A stretch of DNA of 64,000 bases from Actinomycetota bacterium (GCA_005884115.1 VAXW01000004.1:226898-290897); one strand, 5' to 3'; positions 27,328 to 37,055 are shown, counted from the first letter of the stretch. The notes: generated from the sequence alone by a model not told the origin. Translations and numbers: made by a program.

Positions 27328-28545
27328 GTGGATCTCGACGACACACCCCAGCAAGCGGCACACCGCGCCCAGGTGCGCAGCTGGCTCGAGGAGCACGCCT
27401 CCGAAGCTCCCGTCCTCAACGGCCCCGACGCGCTGCAGGATGAGCAAGAGATCATCGCCGCGCGCCGTGCCTGGCAGGGTAAGCTCGCGGAGGGCGGCCT
27501 CGCGGGCGTGACCTGGCCCAAGGAGTTCGGCGGCCAGGGGCAGGGGCCGATCGAGCAGGTCATCTGCAGCCAGGAGATCGCCCGCGCGAAAGTCCCCGGG
27601 ATCCTGGACGCGATCGGCGTCGGCATGCTGGGCCCGACGATCATCGCCCACGGCACCGACGAGCAGAAGAGCCGCTACCTGGGGCCGATGCTGCACGGCG
27701 ACGAGGTCTGGTGCCAGCTGTTCTCCGAGCCCGCCGCCGGCTCGGACCTCGCGGCCGTCCAGAGCCGCGCCCGCCGGGCCGATGACGGCAGCTGGCGGCT
27801 GAACGGCCAGAAGGTGTGGACGACGAACGCCCAGTTCGCCTCCTACGGGCTGCTGCTCGCGCGCACCGATCCCGATGTGCCCAAGCACAAGGGCCTGACG
27901 ATGTTCATCGTGCCCATGGACGCGCCCGGCGTGACGGTGCGCGGCCTGCGCCAGATCTCCGGCGAGGCAGAGTTCAACGAGGTCTTCTTCGACGACGTCG
28001 CACTCGACGCCGACGCCGTTGTCGGCGGCGAGGGCAACGGCTGGGCGACAGCCCTCACCACGCTGATGTTCGAGCGCGTCACGATCGGGCTCGGCAGCGA
28101 GGGCCTGGGCTACAACTCGAACCGCTTCGCGCACGCGATCGCGACCAACGAGGACGCCCGCCGCGACCCCGAAGTGCGCCACGTGCTCGGCGAGATCGCG
28201 AGCGAGCTGCTCGCTGTGCGCTTCACCGGCTATCGCACGCTGACGGCCCTTCAGAAAGGGCAGGTGCCGGGACCGGAGGCCGGTTTGGCGAAGATCACGA
28301 TCGTCAACGGCGCGATCAGGGCGGGCGAGCTGATCGCCGACGTGCAGGGGCCCGACGCGCTGGGCAAGGACAGCGAGTGGGCATACATGATCTCGTTCCT
28401 GCCCGGCCTGAAGTCGGCCGGCGGAACCGAGGAGATCCTGCGCAACACGATCGGCGAGCGCGTGCTCGGCCTGCCGCCGGCGCCGCGGCTCGACAAGGGC
28501 ATCCCCTTCTCGGAGCTCCGCTCCAAGGAGGCGGCCGCAGCATGA
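27328..28545 (+). CDS. Acyl-CoA dehydrogenase (first of a pair)
   Basis: A 405-residue FAD-dependent acyl-CoA dehydrogenase. N-terminal helices are followed by the flavin/substrate block CQLFSEPAAGSDLAAVQSRA (about 131-150), GQKVWTTNAQFASYGLLLART, and a C-terminal helical domain with GGTEEILRNTIGERVLGLP. GTG start follows a very strong ribosome binding site. The next gene is a second, shorter dehydrogenase; adjacent pairs in actinobacteria commonly form alpha2beta2 heterotetramers acting on steroid or other bulky acyl-CoA thioesters, so the two subunits may be interdependent. Confidence 0.93.
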   Translation: MDLDDTPQQAAHRAQVRSWLEEHASEAPVLNGPDALQDEQEIIAARRAWQGKLAEGGLAGVTWPKEFGGQGQGPIEQVICSQEIARAKVPGILDAIGVGMLGPTIIAHGTDEQKSRYLGPMLHGDEVWCQLFSEPAAGSDLAAVQSRARRADDGSWRLNGQKVWTTNAQFASYGLLLARTDPDVPKHKGLTMFIVPMDAPGVTVRGLRQISGEAEFNEVFFDDVALDADAVVGGEGNGWATALTTLMFERVTIGLGSEGLGYNSNRFAHAIATNEDARRDPEVRHVLGEIASELLAVRFTGYRTLTALQKGQVPGPEAGLAKITIVNGAIRAGELIADVQGPDALGKDSEWAYMISFLPGLKSAGGTEEILRNTIGERVLGLPPAPRLDKGIPFSELRSKEAAAA

Positions 28546-28582
28546 GAAGAACCCGAGGAACGAGAACGGAAGGAGCTCTCAA

Positions 28583-29746
28583 GTGAACCTGGCGCTCTCC
28601 GACGAGCAGGTGCTACTGCGCGAGGCCGCCAGAGGCGCGCTTTCGCGCTTCAAGACCTTGGAAGCCGCACGCGAGGCGCTCGACGGCCACGAGGATGCGC
28701 TTCCCGATCTCTGGCCGATGGCCAGGGAGGCAGGCTGGCCAGGCCTGCTCATCGACGAGGAGCACGGCGGCGCCGGGCTCGACGCCTTCGACGCGATGCT
28801 GGTGCTGGGCGAGTGCGGCCGCGTGCTGGCCTCGATCAAGCTGCTCGGGCATCTCGCGGCCACCGCGATCCTCAACGAAGCCCCCGCCGGGGCGTCGCTG
28901 CTGGCGGACCTCGCCAGCGGCGAGCAGCGCGCCGCCTACCTGCCGGTGAAACCGCCCGACGACCTGGCACAGGAGTGGACGGTCGACGCCCGCGTCGGCT
29001 CCAAGCGCGAGCCAGCGCCAAGCGGCGGCCGCGGCGCGCCTGGAGAGCAGGTGCGCGTGAGCGGCGAGCTCGCCTTCGTCCCCGACGCACCGGGCGCCGA
29101 TGTGCTCGTCGGGGTCGCGATGCTCGATACCCCGCAGGGCACAGGTGGCGAACCAACCGGCGTCGCGATCGAGACAAGCGCCGACGGTGTCGAGGTCGAG
29201 CCCATCATGCGCTATGACGCCACGAGATCGCTCGCGCACGTCTCCCTCAAGGAAGCGCCCGCCACGGTGCTCGACGCGCCGCAGAGCTCGCTGGCGGCGG
29301 CCTGGCACCTCGCGCAGGCGCTGCTTGCCGCCGAGTCAGTTGGCAGCGTCGAAACGGCGCTCGATGTCTCGCTGGGCTACGCGAAGGAGCGCCACACATT
29401 CGGGCGTCCGATCGGCTCCTATCAGGCAATCAAGCACTCGCTCACCGAGGTCCTGCGCCAGCTCGACAACGGCCGCTCGCTGCTCTACTACGCCGGATGG
29501 TCGCGCCGCGGCGGGCCCGATGAGTTCGCGCTTGCCGCCAGCGCAGCGCGCTCGGTGGCCGGGCGCGCGCTCGACCAGGCCGCCCGCACCATGATCTCGG
29601 TGCACGGCGGCATCGGAGCCACGTGGGAGCACGACGCGCCGCTGTACTTCCGCCGCGCGCAGCTCACGCGACGGCTGCTCGGGGGAACCCACGGCGCGAC
29701 CGATCGCGTCGCGGGCGAGCTGATGACGGCCGCCACCGCCGCCTGA
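28583..29746 (+). CDS. Acyl-CoA dehydrogenase (second of a pair)
   Basis: A 387-residue acyl-CoA dehydrogenase-like protein. The N-terminal part (PGLLIDEEHGGAGLDAFDAM) and the C-terminal flavin-contact block HTFGRPIGSYQAIKHSLTEVL are clear, as is MISVHGGIGATWEHDAPLY near the end. The middle beta-domain is divergent and contains a charged insert. The GTG start is preceded by GGAAGGAG. It lies 37 bases after the first dehydrogenase and is probably its partner subunit. Its stop sits inside a hairpin shared with the converging gene. Confidence 0.9.
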   Translation: MNLALSDEQVLLREAARGALSRFKTLEAAREALDGHEDALPDLWPMAREAGWPGLLIDEEHGGAGLDAFDAMLVLGECGRVLASIKLLGHLAATAILNEAPAGASLLADLASGEQRAAYLPVKPPDDLAQEWTVDARVGSKREPAPSGGRGAPGEQVRVSGELAFVPDAPGADVLVGVAMLDTPQGTGGEPTGVAIETSADGVEVEPIMRYDATRSLAHVSLKEAPATVLDAPQSSLAAAWHLAQALLAAESVGSVETALDVSLGYAKERHTFGRPIGSYQAIKHSLTEVLRQLDNGRSLLYYAGWSRRGGPDEFALAASAARSVAGRALDQAARTMISVHGGIGATWEHDAPLYFRRAQLTRRLLGGTHGATDRVAGELMTAATAA

Positions 29747-29760
29747 GCGTCTTTGCTCAG
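29743..29760. terminator. Hairpin holding the stop codons of two convergent genes
   Basis: CTGAGC-GTCTTT-GCTCAG, a perfect 6-bp stem with a 6-base loop. The TGA of the acyl-CoA dehydrogenase gene is in the left arm, and the TGA of the minus-strand transglycosylase-like gene is in the right arm. Confidence 0.55.
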
Positions 29761-30767
29761 CCCTGGCGGGCGGGTGCGCGCCCAGAGCGCAAGCGCTTCG
29801 CGGCGGGCCGCAAGCGCTTCGGGGCAGGGCTCGGTCGCTTTGCCGCGCCGCGGCGAGCAGCTTCTTCCGCCGTCAGCGCCGCCAGCACGGGCGCGCCGTA
29901 GGCCGCGTGCACGGCTAGGACCATTTCCTGGTCGACTCCGCAGTTGATGCAGAAGCCGCGCTGCGACCAGCTGATCGCGCGGGCGAGCACCTGGTCGGCG
30001 TAGGTGACACCGGTCGCGTCGTGACCGTAGTAGTCGTAGGCGGCGTTCCAGGCGGCGCCTTCCAGAGCGAATGCCGCGCCATCGACCGAGAGCAGATGGG
30101 CCGCGGCCATGATCGAGTCGAAGTCGTCGTAAAGCGAGGGGTGCAGCGGCGTCTTGTGGTCGTACGAGCGCGGGCGGGCGCCGTAGATGTAGGAGTCGGC
30201 GACAAGCTGCCACGTGCTGATCGGGCCGTTGGTGACGTTGAACTGCATCGGGCCGCCACAGCAGTGCGCGAAGTTCAGCCCGTGGTAGATGCCCGGCGCG
30301 GTAGAGAAGGCCGACTCCTGGCGGTGGATCGAGGCGATCAGCAGCCAGTTGACGCCGAAGGTACGCTGCGCCACGGCGTAGATCGGATAGAAGCCTTCCA
30401 TCCAGGCAGTCGAGATGTGCGTCCGCGTCTGATCGATGAAGCGCTGCGCGTCGCGTGCCTGTTCGGCGCGCGAGCGGTGCCCGACGATCGCCGCTTGTCT
30501 TGCGGCGCTGCGCGACGGCGCGGAGGAGAGAGCGCCAGCCAGCGCTGTCGGCGCGAGCGGGGCCGGCGCCACCGCCGGCACCGCGGGAGGCGTGACGGGA
30601 CGGACAACCGGCGCAGTCGAGCGCCCGACGGCTCCGGTGAGAAGCGCCACAAGCACCCCCGCGCCGAGCACCGCCAGCGCGCACGCGAGCATCCACGCGC
30701 GCCGTTCCGAGGGGGGGCTCGGCACGTGCCCGTCGTGCGCAGCCGCCGTGCGCTCAGCGGTAGCCAT
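29757..30767 (-). CDS. Lytic transglycosylase-like exported protein
   Basis: A 336-residue protein with one N-terminal membrane segment (about 25-47), a Pro/Ala-rich linker (50-85) and a lysozyme/SLT-like domain at about 105-285. The probable catalytic glutamate is E151 in IASIHRQESAF, followed by the conserved GPMQFNV turn. ADQVLARAI and a CINCGVDQ cysteine pair precede the C-terminus, which is an unusual Lys/Arg/Pro/Ala-rich tail of 30 residues. It probably cleaves peptidoglycan outside the membrane. It diverges from the lipoprotein gene at 30941 across a 173-base regulatory gap. Confidence 0.8.
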   Translation of the reverse strand: MATAERTAAAHDGHVPSPPSERRAWMLACALAVLGAGVLVALLTGAVGRSTAPVVRPVTPPAVPAVAPAPLAPTALAGALSSAPSRSAARQAAIVGHRSRAEQARDAQRFIDQTRTHISTAWMEGFYPIYAVAQRTFGVNWLLIASIHRQESAFSTAPGIYHGLNFAHCCGGPMQFNVTNGPISTWQLVADSYIYGARPRSYDHKTPLHPSLYDDFDSIMAAAHLLSVDGAAFALEGAAWNAAYDYYGHDATGVTYADQVLARAISWSQRGFCINCGVDQEMVLAVHAAYGAPVLAALTAEEAARRGAAKRPSPAPKRLRPAAKRLRSGRAPARQG

Positions 30768-30860
30768 CGGCCCCTACGGTAACGGCACGGCGCCGCGAAA
30801 CACGTCGCGCGCGTTGCGGGCGTACGCGCGGCACTGGGCGTGGTGCCCGCCACGGCGGTT

Positions 30861-30897
30861 TGTGAGCGCTCTCACGGCGTTTGTGAGGAGTCTCATT
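30861..30897. promoter_or_regulatory. Two tandem CRP-like binding sites
   Basis: TGTGA-GCGCTC-TCACG (30861-30876) matches the CRP consensus TGTGA-N6-TCACA at nine of ten positions. A second, weaker copy TGTGA-GGAGTC-TCATT (30882-30897) follows. Their starts are exactly 21 bp apart, two helical turns, so both face the same side of the DNA. They lie between the divergent transglycosylase-like and lipoprotein genes, 44-80 bases before the latter. Confidence 0.55.
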
Positions 30898-30940
30898 TAT
30901 CTGTTAGCGGCTGCTTAGAGAGTGTGGGGATCGTCTTGGC

Positions 30941-32200
30941 GTGCCCCGAGCGGCGATTGCCACGCGCGCGGCAGCCGCTGCGGCGGTCGCGCTCGCCTGC
31001 GCCGGATGCAGCTCAGGCCTCAAGGACGGCGCGCCCGCGCACGCGAGCGTCGCGAGCGGCCCCACGGGTCCAGGCACGTGCGGCGCGACCGTGCTCGAAG
31101 TGCTCGGCCACGTGGCCACGCGCATCTATCACGAGGGCGTCGAAAGCGAAAGGACCGCAAGCGCGCGCCACCTGATCGCACGCTCTGGTGCTCTCAGCAG
31201 CGCTACCGAACGCGGCGACGCGGCCGGCGCGGCCGCCGCGGCGCAGTCCCTGCTCGGCACTCGGCACATGGCGGGCCTGCGCGTGATGCGCGGCGGCACG
31301 CTGCTCGCGAACGTCGGGGTGGCGCGCGGCCTCGCGCCGCTGATCGGCACGATCACGGGCGCCGGCGGCAGGCAGGTGGGGAGCTACGAGGCGACTGTGT
31401 GGGGAGACCACGGGCTGGTCGATGAGACGAGCGGCCTCACCGGCGCATCCACCGTCGTGCGCGAAGGGACACGCGAGCTGGCGGGCCGCTTCAGGCTGCC
31501 CGCTCGCGAACTGCCGGCACAGGGAACCGTCGCGGTGCACGGCGTCGCACACGAGTTCTTCTCCTTCCCAGCTGCCGCCTATCCTGGCGGGCGCCCGCTG
31601 CGCGTGTACGTGGTGCGCGCCGTCCCCTCCAGCTCGCGTCTGTGCGCCACCTCCGCGCAGCGCACGATCGTCAACGTTCTCGGCCAGGTAGCGCGCCAGA
31701 TCTACCGCGGCGAGGCCGGCCCGCGCGCACACGGCCAGGTACGGCGCGTGCAGCGCGACCAGCCGCTGCTGCGCGCGGTCGCGCTGCGTGATCGCGCGGC
31801 GGCACGCTCGGCGATCGCGGCGCTGCTTCACCAGCACCTCGTGCGCCTGCGCGTGAGCGCGGGCGGTGCGCTGCTCGCCGACGTGGGCGGTCCCTACGTG
31901 CTCGCCCCCGTCAGCGCCCCGCTGCGCCTGGGCGGGCACACGATCGGGCAGGCCGTGCTCTCGATCCAGGACGACCAGGGCTACCTGCGACTCGCCAAGC
32001 GGCTGGCTGGAGTCGACGTGCTCATGTACATGGGCTCCAAGCTCGTCGAGAGCAGCGTTGGCGGAACCCCAGCAGGAGTCCCCTCTCAGGGCTCCTTCTC
32101 ATACGGCGGCCGCAACTTCATCGCCTTCACCTTCCGCGCGCGGGCATTCCCCACCGGACCGCTCCGCATCACGGTCCTGATACCGATCCCCTACGGCTGA
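30941..32200 (+). CDS. Lipoprotein with two tandem sensor-like (PDC/Cache-type) domains
   Basis: A 419-residue exported lipoprotein. The signal peptide ends in lipobox ACAGC (cysteine near residue 23). Two similar halves follow, about residues 47-230 and 232-415: each opens with a Cys and a helix (TVLEVLGHVATRIYHEG and TIVNVLGQVARQIYRGE), continues to HMAGLRVMRGGTLLANVG and HLVRLRVSAGGALLADVG, and ends in strands before AYPGGRPLRVYVVR and AFPTGPLRITVLIP. The strand-helix pattern resembles extracytoplasmic ligand-sensing PDC/Cache domains, but no membrane span or signalling output domain is present. It would need a partner to signal. GTG start; no strong ribosome binding site. Confidence 0.75.
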   Translation: MPRAAIATRAAAAAAVALACAGCSSGLKDGAPAHASVASGPTGPGTCGATVLEVLGHVATRIYHEGVESERTASARHLIARSGALSSATERGDAAGAAAAAQSLLGTRHMAGLRVMRGGTLLANVGVARGLAPLIGTITGAGGRQVGSYEATVWGDHGLVDETSGLTGASTVVREGTRELAGRFRLPARELPAQGTVAVHGVAHEFFSFPAAAYPGGRPLRVYVVRAVPSSSRLCATSAQRTIVNVLGQVARQIYRGEAGPRAHGQVRRVQRDQPLLRAVALRDRAAARSAIAALLHQHLVRLRVSAGGALLADVGGPYVLAPVSAPLRLGGHTIGQAVLSIQDDQGYLRLAKRLAGVDVLMYMGSKLVESSVGGTPAGVPSQGSFSYGGRNFIAFTFRARAFPTGPLRITVLIPIPYG

Positions 32201-32209
32201 GCGCCTCAG
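32197..32209. terminator. Hairpin holding the stop codons of two convergent genes
   Basis: CTGAG-CGC-CTCAG, a 5-bp stem. It contains the TGA of the lipoprotein gene in one arm and the TGA of the transaldolase gene in the other. Weak as a terminator on its own. Confidence 0.4.
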
Positions 32210-33363
32210 GCCGGCGCGAGCGCGCGCCGCTTCTCGTGCAGCGCCTTCAACAGCTCCTGGAAGGAGTCGGAGAATTTCTGCACGCCCTCGCGCTCGAGCG
32301 TCTCGGTGACGTCGTCGTAGTCGACCCCCGCGGCGGCCAGCTCGGAGAGCAGCTGGCGAGCCGGCGCGAGCCCCGCGCGAAGCCGCGCGCGCGGGTGGCC
32401 GTGGTCCTGGTAGGCGTTGATCGTCTCCTCCGGCATCGTGTTGACGGTGTCGGGGCCGATCAGCTCTTCGACGTACATCGTGTCGGGGTAGGCCGGATCC
32501 TTGACCGACGTCGAGGCCCACAGCAGGCGCTGAGCGGTTGCGCCCTTGCCCTGCAGGAACTCCCAGCGCGGCCCGGAGAAGATCGAGAGGTAGCGCTGGT
32601 AGGCAAGGCGCGCGTTCGCCACTGCCAGCTTGCCCTTGAGGTGGTCGTGGCCCCCGATCTCACTCAGGCGCCGGTCGGCCTCGGTGTCGATTCGAGACAC
32701 GAAGAAGCTCGCCACCGACGCGACCTTGCGCGGGTCGCCGCCACCTGCGACGAGCCGCTCGAGGCCCCGGATGTAGGAGGCCGCGACCTGTTCGTAGCGG
32801 GCCAGAGAGAAGATCAGCGTGATGTTGATCGACCTGCCCTGCGCGATCGCGTCCTCGATCGCCGCCAGCCCTGGCTGCGTCGCGGGGATCTTCACCATCA
32901 GGTTGGGGCGCGAGATCGCCTCGTGCAGGCTCATCGCCTCGCGGAAGGTCGCCAGCGTGTCGTATGCGAGCCCGGGGTCGACCTCGATCGAGACGTACCC
33001 GTCACGGCCGCCGCCCGCCTCCCACACGTCGGCGAACTGGTCGCACGCCTCGCCGATGTCCTGCTGCGCGAGCGTCCAGAAGACCTCTGGCGTCTCGAGC
33101 GCGGGATCGAGTTCCCGCAGCTGCTCCTCGTAGGCGCTACCGGCGGTCATTGCCTTCTGGAAGATCGTCGGGTTGGAGGTCGCGCCAACCACGGCGGCGC
33201 TCTCCATCAGCCCGCGAAGCTCCCCCGAGCGAATCGAGTCCCGCGAGAGGAAGTCGATCCACACGCTCTGACCCAGCGACGAGAGGACATGCAGCGGCGA
33301 CAGCCGCCCCTTCAGGGCTCCGTCGCGCCCGTCGCGCGTCTGCGCCTGTGATTCACCAGACAT
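32206..33363 (-). CDS. tal: Transaldolase
   Basis: A 385-residue pentose-phosphate-pathway enzyme moving a dihydroxyacetone unit. The actinobacterial long form is recognisable by SVWIDFLSRDSIRSGELRGL, GATSNPTIFQKAM, the Schiff-base lysine in NLMVKIPATQPGL, INITLIFSLARYEQVAASY, SVASFFVSRIDTEAD and LLWASTSVKDPAYPDT. I place the start at the ATG at 33363, preceded by GGAGGG; longer frames run into transketolase. It follows transketolase by 19 bases on the same strand, forming a tkt-tal operon. Confidence 0.95.
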   Translation of the reverse strand: MSGESQAQTRDGRDGALKGRLSPLHVLSSLGQSVWIDFLSRDSIRSGELRGLMESAAVVGATSNPTIFQKAMTAGSAYEEQLRELDPALETPEVFWTLAQQDIGEACDQFADVWEAGGGRDGYVSIEVDPGLAYDTLATFREAMSLHEAISRPNLMVKIPATQPGLAAIEDAIAQGRSINITLIFSLARYEQVAASYIRGLERLVAGGGDPRKVASVASFFVSRIDTEADRRLSEIGGHDHLKGKLAVANARLAYQRYLSIFSGPRWEFLQGKGATAQRLLWASTSVKDPAYPDTMYVEELIGPDTVNTMPEETINAYQDHGHPRARLRAGLAPARQLLSELAAAGVDYDDVTETLEREGVQKFSDSFQELLKALHEKRRALAPA

Positions 33364-33382
33364 TGCCTTATCCCTCCTCAGC

Positions 33383-35413
33383 TCAGCCGGTGACAGGGCT
33401 CGCAAGCTCGAGTAGCGCTCGTGCCCGCGCAAGAATCCCTCCGGCGGAAAAGCCGAATTCCTCAAGTACCTTGGTACCCGGAGCGGAGGCGCCGAAACGG
33501 TCGAGGCCCACCACCTCGCCGTCGGGGCCCACCCACTTCCACCAGCTCAAGCTGGCGCCGGGCTCGATCGCCATGCGCACGCCCGACGCTCGCGGCAGCA
33601 CCTGCTCGCGATAGGAGTCGGGCTGGGCTTCGAACAGTTCCATGCACGGCATCGACACTACCCGCACCCGCGCGCCGTCCTCTGACAGCGCACGCGCGGC
33701 CTCGAGCGTCGGCGCGACCTCCGACCCGGTGGAGATGAGCGTCGCATCGGGCGCGCCCTCGGCGTGGGACTCCCACAGCACATAGGCACCCCGCTCGAGC
33801 CCGTCCGCCGCCGCCAGGGCGCTTCGATCGAGCACCGGCACCGCCTGGCGCGAGAGCAAAAGCGCGACCGGACCGTCGCCGCGCTCCAGCGCCACGCGCC
33901 AGGCTGCGGCCGTCTCGTTGGCGTCGGCCGGGCGGATCACCCACAGGTGGGGGATCGCGCGCAGCGCCGCGTAGTGCTCGATCGGCTGGTGGGTGGGCCC
34001 GTCCTCGCCGAGGCCGACCGAGTCGTGCGTCCACACCCAGACGACCGGCAGGCGCATGAGCGCCGACAGCCTCACGCTCGGGCGCATGTAGTCGGAGAAG
34101 ATCAGGAAGGTCGAGCCGTACGGCTTCACCATCCCGCCGTGGGCGGCGGCGCCATTGACGATCGTCCCCATCGCGTGCTCGCGGATGCCGAATGGCACGT
34201 TGCGCCCTGAGTGCGCGCTGGAGAACGTCCCGGCGCCAACGAACTCGGTCTTGGTCGACTCCACGAGGTCGGCGGCGCCCCCGATCATCGTCGGAGCGAA
34301 CTGCGAGAACGCCGCCATCGTCTTGTTTCCTGCGGCACGCGTTGCAAGCGACTCGCCGGGCGCAAAGTCAGGCAGCGACGCGCGCCAGCCCTCGCGCAGC
34401 TCGCCCCGCCAGGTGAGGTCCCAGTCGGCCGCCTCCTCCGGGAAGGCCGCTCGCCAGGGATCGCGCCGCTCCTCCGTCCACGACGCCTGCGCGGCGGCGC
34501 CGCTCTCGCGCAGCGACATGTGCTCGTAGACGTGCTCGTCGACCCAGAAGTGCCGCTCGGGATCGAAGCCCAGCGTTTCCTTGGTGGCGCGCACCTCATC
34601 CTCCCCCAGCGGCGCCCCGTGCGCGGCGGCGGTATCGACGGCGTGTGGAGCCGGGTAGGCGATGTGCGAGTGGATGGAGATGAACGACGGCATCTGGCGC
34701 TCCGCGCGGGCGGCATGCAGCGCGCCCTCCAGCGCGTGCAGGTCCTCGGAGTCGGTCACGCTCTGCACGTGCCAGCCCTCGGCTGCGAAGCGCTGCAGGT
34801 GGCGCTCGGTGTCGAAGGAGATGGCCGTCGTCCCGTCGATCGTGATGCGGTTGTCGTCGTAGCAGACGATCAGCTTGCCGAGACCGAAATGACCCGCGAT
34901 CGAGGCGGCCTCCTGGGTCACGCCCTCCATCAGATCGCCGTCGGAGCAGATCACGTAGGTGTGGTGGTCGACGAGCTCATGTCCCGGGCGGTTGAAGCGG
35001 TGCGCCAGAAAGCGCTCGGCGAGCGCCATGCCGACCGCGTTGCCGAAGCCCTGTCCGAGCGGCCCCGTCGTGACCTCGACGCCGGGCGTGTGCCCGCGCT
35101 CGGGGTGGCCTGGAGTGCGAGAGCCCCACTGGCGGAACTGTTCGAGGTCCGCGAGCTCGAGGTCGTAGCCGACGAGGTGGTGCAGCGCGTACTGGAGCAT
35201 GCACGCGTGGCCGCAGCTGAGCACGAAGCGATCGCGGTCCGGCCACAACGGGTCCCGCGGGTTCACGCGCAGGAAGCGCTTGAACAGCGTGTACCCCAAT
35301 GGCGCGAGCGCCATGGCCGTACCCGGATGTCCCGCGCGAGCGCGCTCGACAGCATCCATCGCGAGGGCCCGAATCGTGTCGATGGAGAGCTTGCGCAGCT
35401 CAGCCTGCTCCAT
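33383..35413 (-). CDS. tkt: Transketolase
   Basis: A 676-residue thiamine-diphosphate enzyme of the pentose phosphate pathway. ThDP-domain blocks: [55 protein letters not shown], the GDGxxxE-N motif as [15 protein letters not shown] followed by DDNRITIDG. The pyrimidine domain contains [20 protein letters not shown] and [19 protein letters not shown]. Uses the cofactor made by the thi genes elsewhere in this window. Divergent from the hydrolase at 35458 with only 44 bases between starts. Confidence 0.97.
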   Translation of the reverse strand: MEQAELRKLSIDTIRALAMDAVERARAGHPGTAMALAPLGYTLFKRFLRVNPRDPLWPDRDRFVLSCGHACMLQYALHHLVGYDLELADLEQFRQWGSRTPGHPERGHTPGVEVTTGPLGQGFGNAVGMALAERFLAHRFNRPGHELVDHHTYVICSDGDLMEGVTQEAASIAGHFGLGKLIVCYDDNRITIDGTTAISFDTERHLQRFAAEGWHVQSVTDSEDLHALEGALHAARAERQMPSFISIHSHIAYPAPHAVDTAAAHGAPLGEDEVRATKETLGFDPERHFWVDEHVYEHMSLRESGAAAQASWTEERRDPWRAAFPEEAADWDLTWRGELREGWRASLPDFAPGESLATRAAGNKTMAAFSQFAPTMIGGAADLVESTKTEFVGAGTFSSAHSGRNVPFGIREHAMGTIVNGAAAHGGMVKPYGSTFLIFSDYMRPSVRLSALMRLPVVWVWTHDSVGLGEDGPTHQPIEHYAALRAIPHLWVIRPADANETAAAWRVALERGDGPVALLLSRQAVPVLDRSALAAADGLERGAYVLWESHAEGAPDATLISTGSEVAPTLEAARALSEDGARVRVVSMPCMELFEAQPDSYREQVLPRASGVRMAIEPGASLSWWKWVGPDGEVVGLDRFGASAPGTKVLEEFGFSAGGILARARALLELASPVTG

Positions 35414-35457
35414 AGCAGCCGATCCTAGCGACGTTTGAGCAGCTACAGTTACGGGCC

Positions 35458-36402
35458 GTGTCAGAGCAGTTCTGCGACGTCGGCCGAGGGATCACGCTCT
35501 GCTTCGAGACGTTCGGGGAGCCCGCGTCGGAGCCCGCGCTGCTCATCATGGGCCTCGGCACGCAGATGATCGCCTGGCACGAGGACTTCTGCCGGGCGCT
35601 CGCCGATCGCGGCTTCTACGTGGTGCGCTTCGACAACCGCGACGCCGGCCGCTCGACACACGTGCACGGCGCCCCGCCGACGATACCCCAGCTTCTGCGC
35701 CGCTCGAGGGCCGCCGCGCACTACACGCTCAGGGACATGGCGCAGGACAGCGCGCGCCTGCTGGACGAGCTCGGGCTCGCACCCGCGCATGTGATCGGCG
35801 CCTCGATGGGCGGGATGATCGCCCAGACGCTCGCCGCGCACAGCCCGGAGAAGGTGAGCTCGCTCGTCTCGATCATGTCAAGCACCGGCCGGCTCACCTC
35901 CGGCCAGCCGAGCCTGCGTCTGTACCCGTTCCTGCTGCGGCGCCCGCCCGTCGGACAGGCCGAGTTCGTCTCCCACGTCGAGCGCGCCTTCGCGACCTTT
36001 GGCTCTCGCGGCCTGCCGCGAGACGAGAGCGACATCCGCGAGATGGCCGTCGGCAGCTACGAACGCGACCACGACCCGTCGGGCATCGGGCGCCAGCTCG
36101 CGGCGATCATCGCATCGGGTGACCGCACGCGAGAGCTGCACTCGATCAGGGCGCCGACGCTCGTCGTCCATGGCACCGTCGACCCACTTGTCGCTCCGTC
36201 CGGCGGTCGCGCCACCGTACGCGCGATCCCCGGTGCGAAACTGCTGCGCATCAGGGGCATGGGGCACGACCTGCCGCGCGTGATCTGGCCGCGTCTGATC
36301 GACGCCATCGTCGAGAACGCGGCTCGCGCCGAGAAGCGCACACGCGACGCTACCGCTCGCGACACCGCCGCGGGCGAGGCTGCCGCGGCGATGAACGCTT
36401 GA
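35458..36402 (+). CDS. Alpha/beta hydrolase
   Basis: A 314-residue serine hydrolase of the alpha/beta fold. The nucleophile elbow is HVIGASMGGMIAQ, preceded by VVRFDNRDAGRSTH, an oxyanion-hole region typical of the aclacinomycin-methylesterase/TAP-like group. The acid lies in VVHGTVDPLV and the histidine in IRGMGHDLPRVIW. The C-terminus is Ala/Thr/Arg-rich. The GTG start lies 44 bases from the divergent transketolase start. Substrate unknown. Confidence 0.85.
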   Translation: MSEQFCDVGRGITLCFETFGEPASEPALLIMGLGTQMIAWHEDFCRALADRGFYVVRFDNRDAGRSTHVHGAPPTIPQLLRRSRAAAHYTLRDMAQDSARLLDELGLAPAHVIGASMGGMIAQTLAAHSPEKVSSLVSIMSSTGRLTSGQPSLRLYPFLLRRPPVGQAEFVSHVERAFATFGSRGLPRDESDIREMAVGSYERDHDPSGIGRQLAAIIASGDRTRELHSIRAPTLVVHGTVDPLVAPSGGRATVRAIPGAKLLRIRGMGHDLPRVIWPRLIDAIVENAARAEKRTRDATARDTAAGEAAAAMNA

Positions 36403-37055
36403 GGCACTCGCCGAGCCGCCTCGCGCGGGTAGCGCCTAGGACAGCGCAGTGGAACCGCCTCGGGTCCGGCGGCCGGCGCCGGTCACGCGTCTGCTAGGTG
36501 TCGCGCGGGCGGCGCGCGAACGGCGAGAGCCTGGCTTTGGCGTGCGTTCGGGAGCCCTTGCAGTCGGATCGCTTCGCGTCCACCCGCACGAGCCAGTGCA
36601 GGTCGTGACGGCAATGCGAGCGGCGGTAGGGCCAGCGGCTATGGAGCGCGCGAAGCATGCGCTGCTGCTGCTGACAAACATCGGGTCTCATCCCTGCGTC
36701 TCTCTCCCCGGCCTTGCATCCTGCTCGGCCTATGTCCCCGCTCCAGGCCCCTGTCCCGCCTGGAGCTCCCATTTCAACCGGCGCGCTTTGGCCCCGGTGA
36801 CGGATCCTTTCCGCTGCGCACATGTAAGAACAGACGCCGCCAGATGTCAATGGCGTAAGGGGCGGTTTATGGCACATCGATCAGGTTTGTTCTGATATGT
36901 TCACGTTTCTTATCGGGATGCCGCGCCGCCGACCGGCGCCGGCGGGAGGGGGCGAGATGAGGAGCATCGTTGTTCGAGCGATCACGCGGGCGGCTTACGG
37001 AAGCCGAAGCGGTCGCCGCCGCCGCGGTGCGGGCAAAACTGGCGGCGGGGCTCGC
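36403..37055. other. Spacer without a supported gene
   Basis: About 650 bases between a hydrolase stop and the secreted hydrolase start. Several frames are open on both strands, but none shows the consistent third-position GC, ribosome binding site and family match of its neighbours. A minus-strand frame ending at 36494 has the most protein-like stretch (about residues 65-127), and I would not call it. The part from about 36820 to 36920 is AT-richer than its surroundings and probably holds the promoter of the downstream gene. A second possible start of that gene (ATG 36957 behind GGAGGGGG) also falls here. Confidence 0.5.

Noticed and set aside
36494..36877. 127-residue minus-strand frame in the same spacer
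   Set aside because: Its last 60 residues look protein-like, but there is no start signal or known family; recorded as uncertain in the spacer entry and not called.
36449..36895. 148-residue plus-strand frame upstream of the secreted hydrolase
   Set aside because: No ribosome binding site, erratic third-position composition and no recognisable domain; it overlaps other open frames typical of high-GC spacers.
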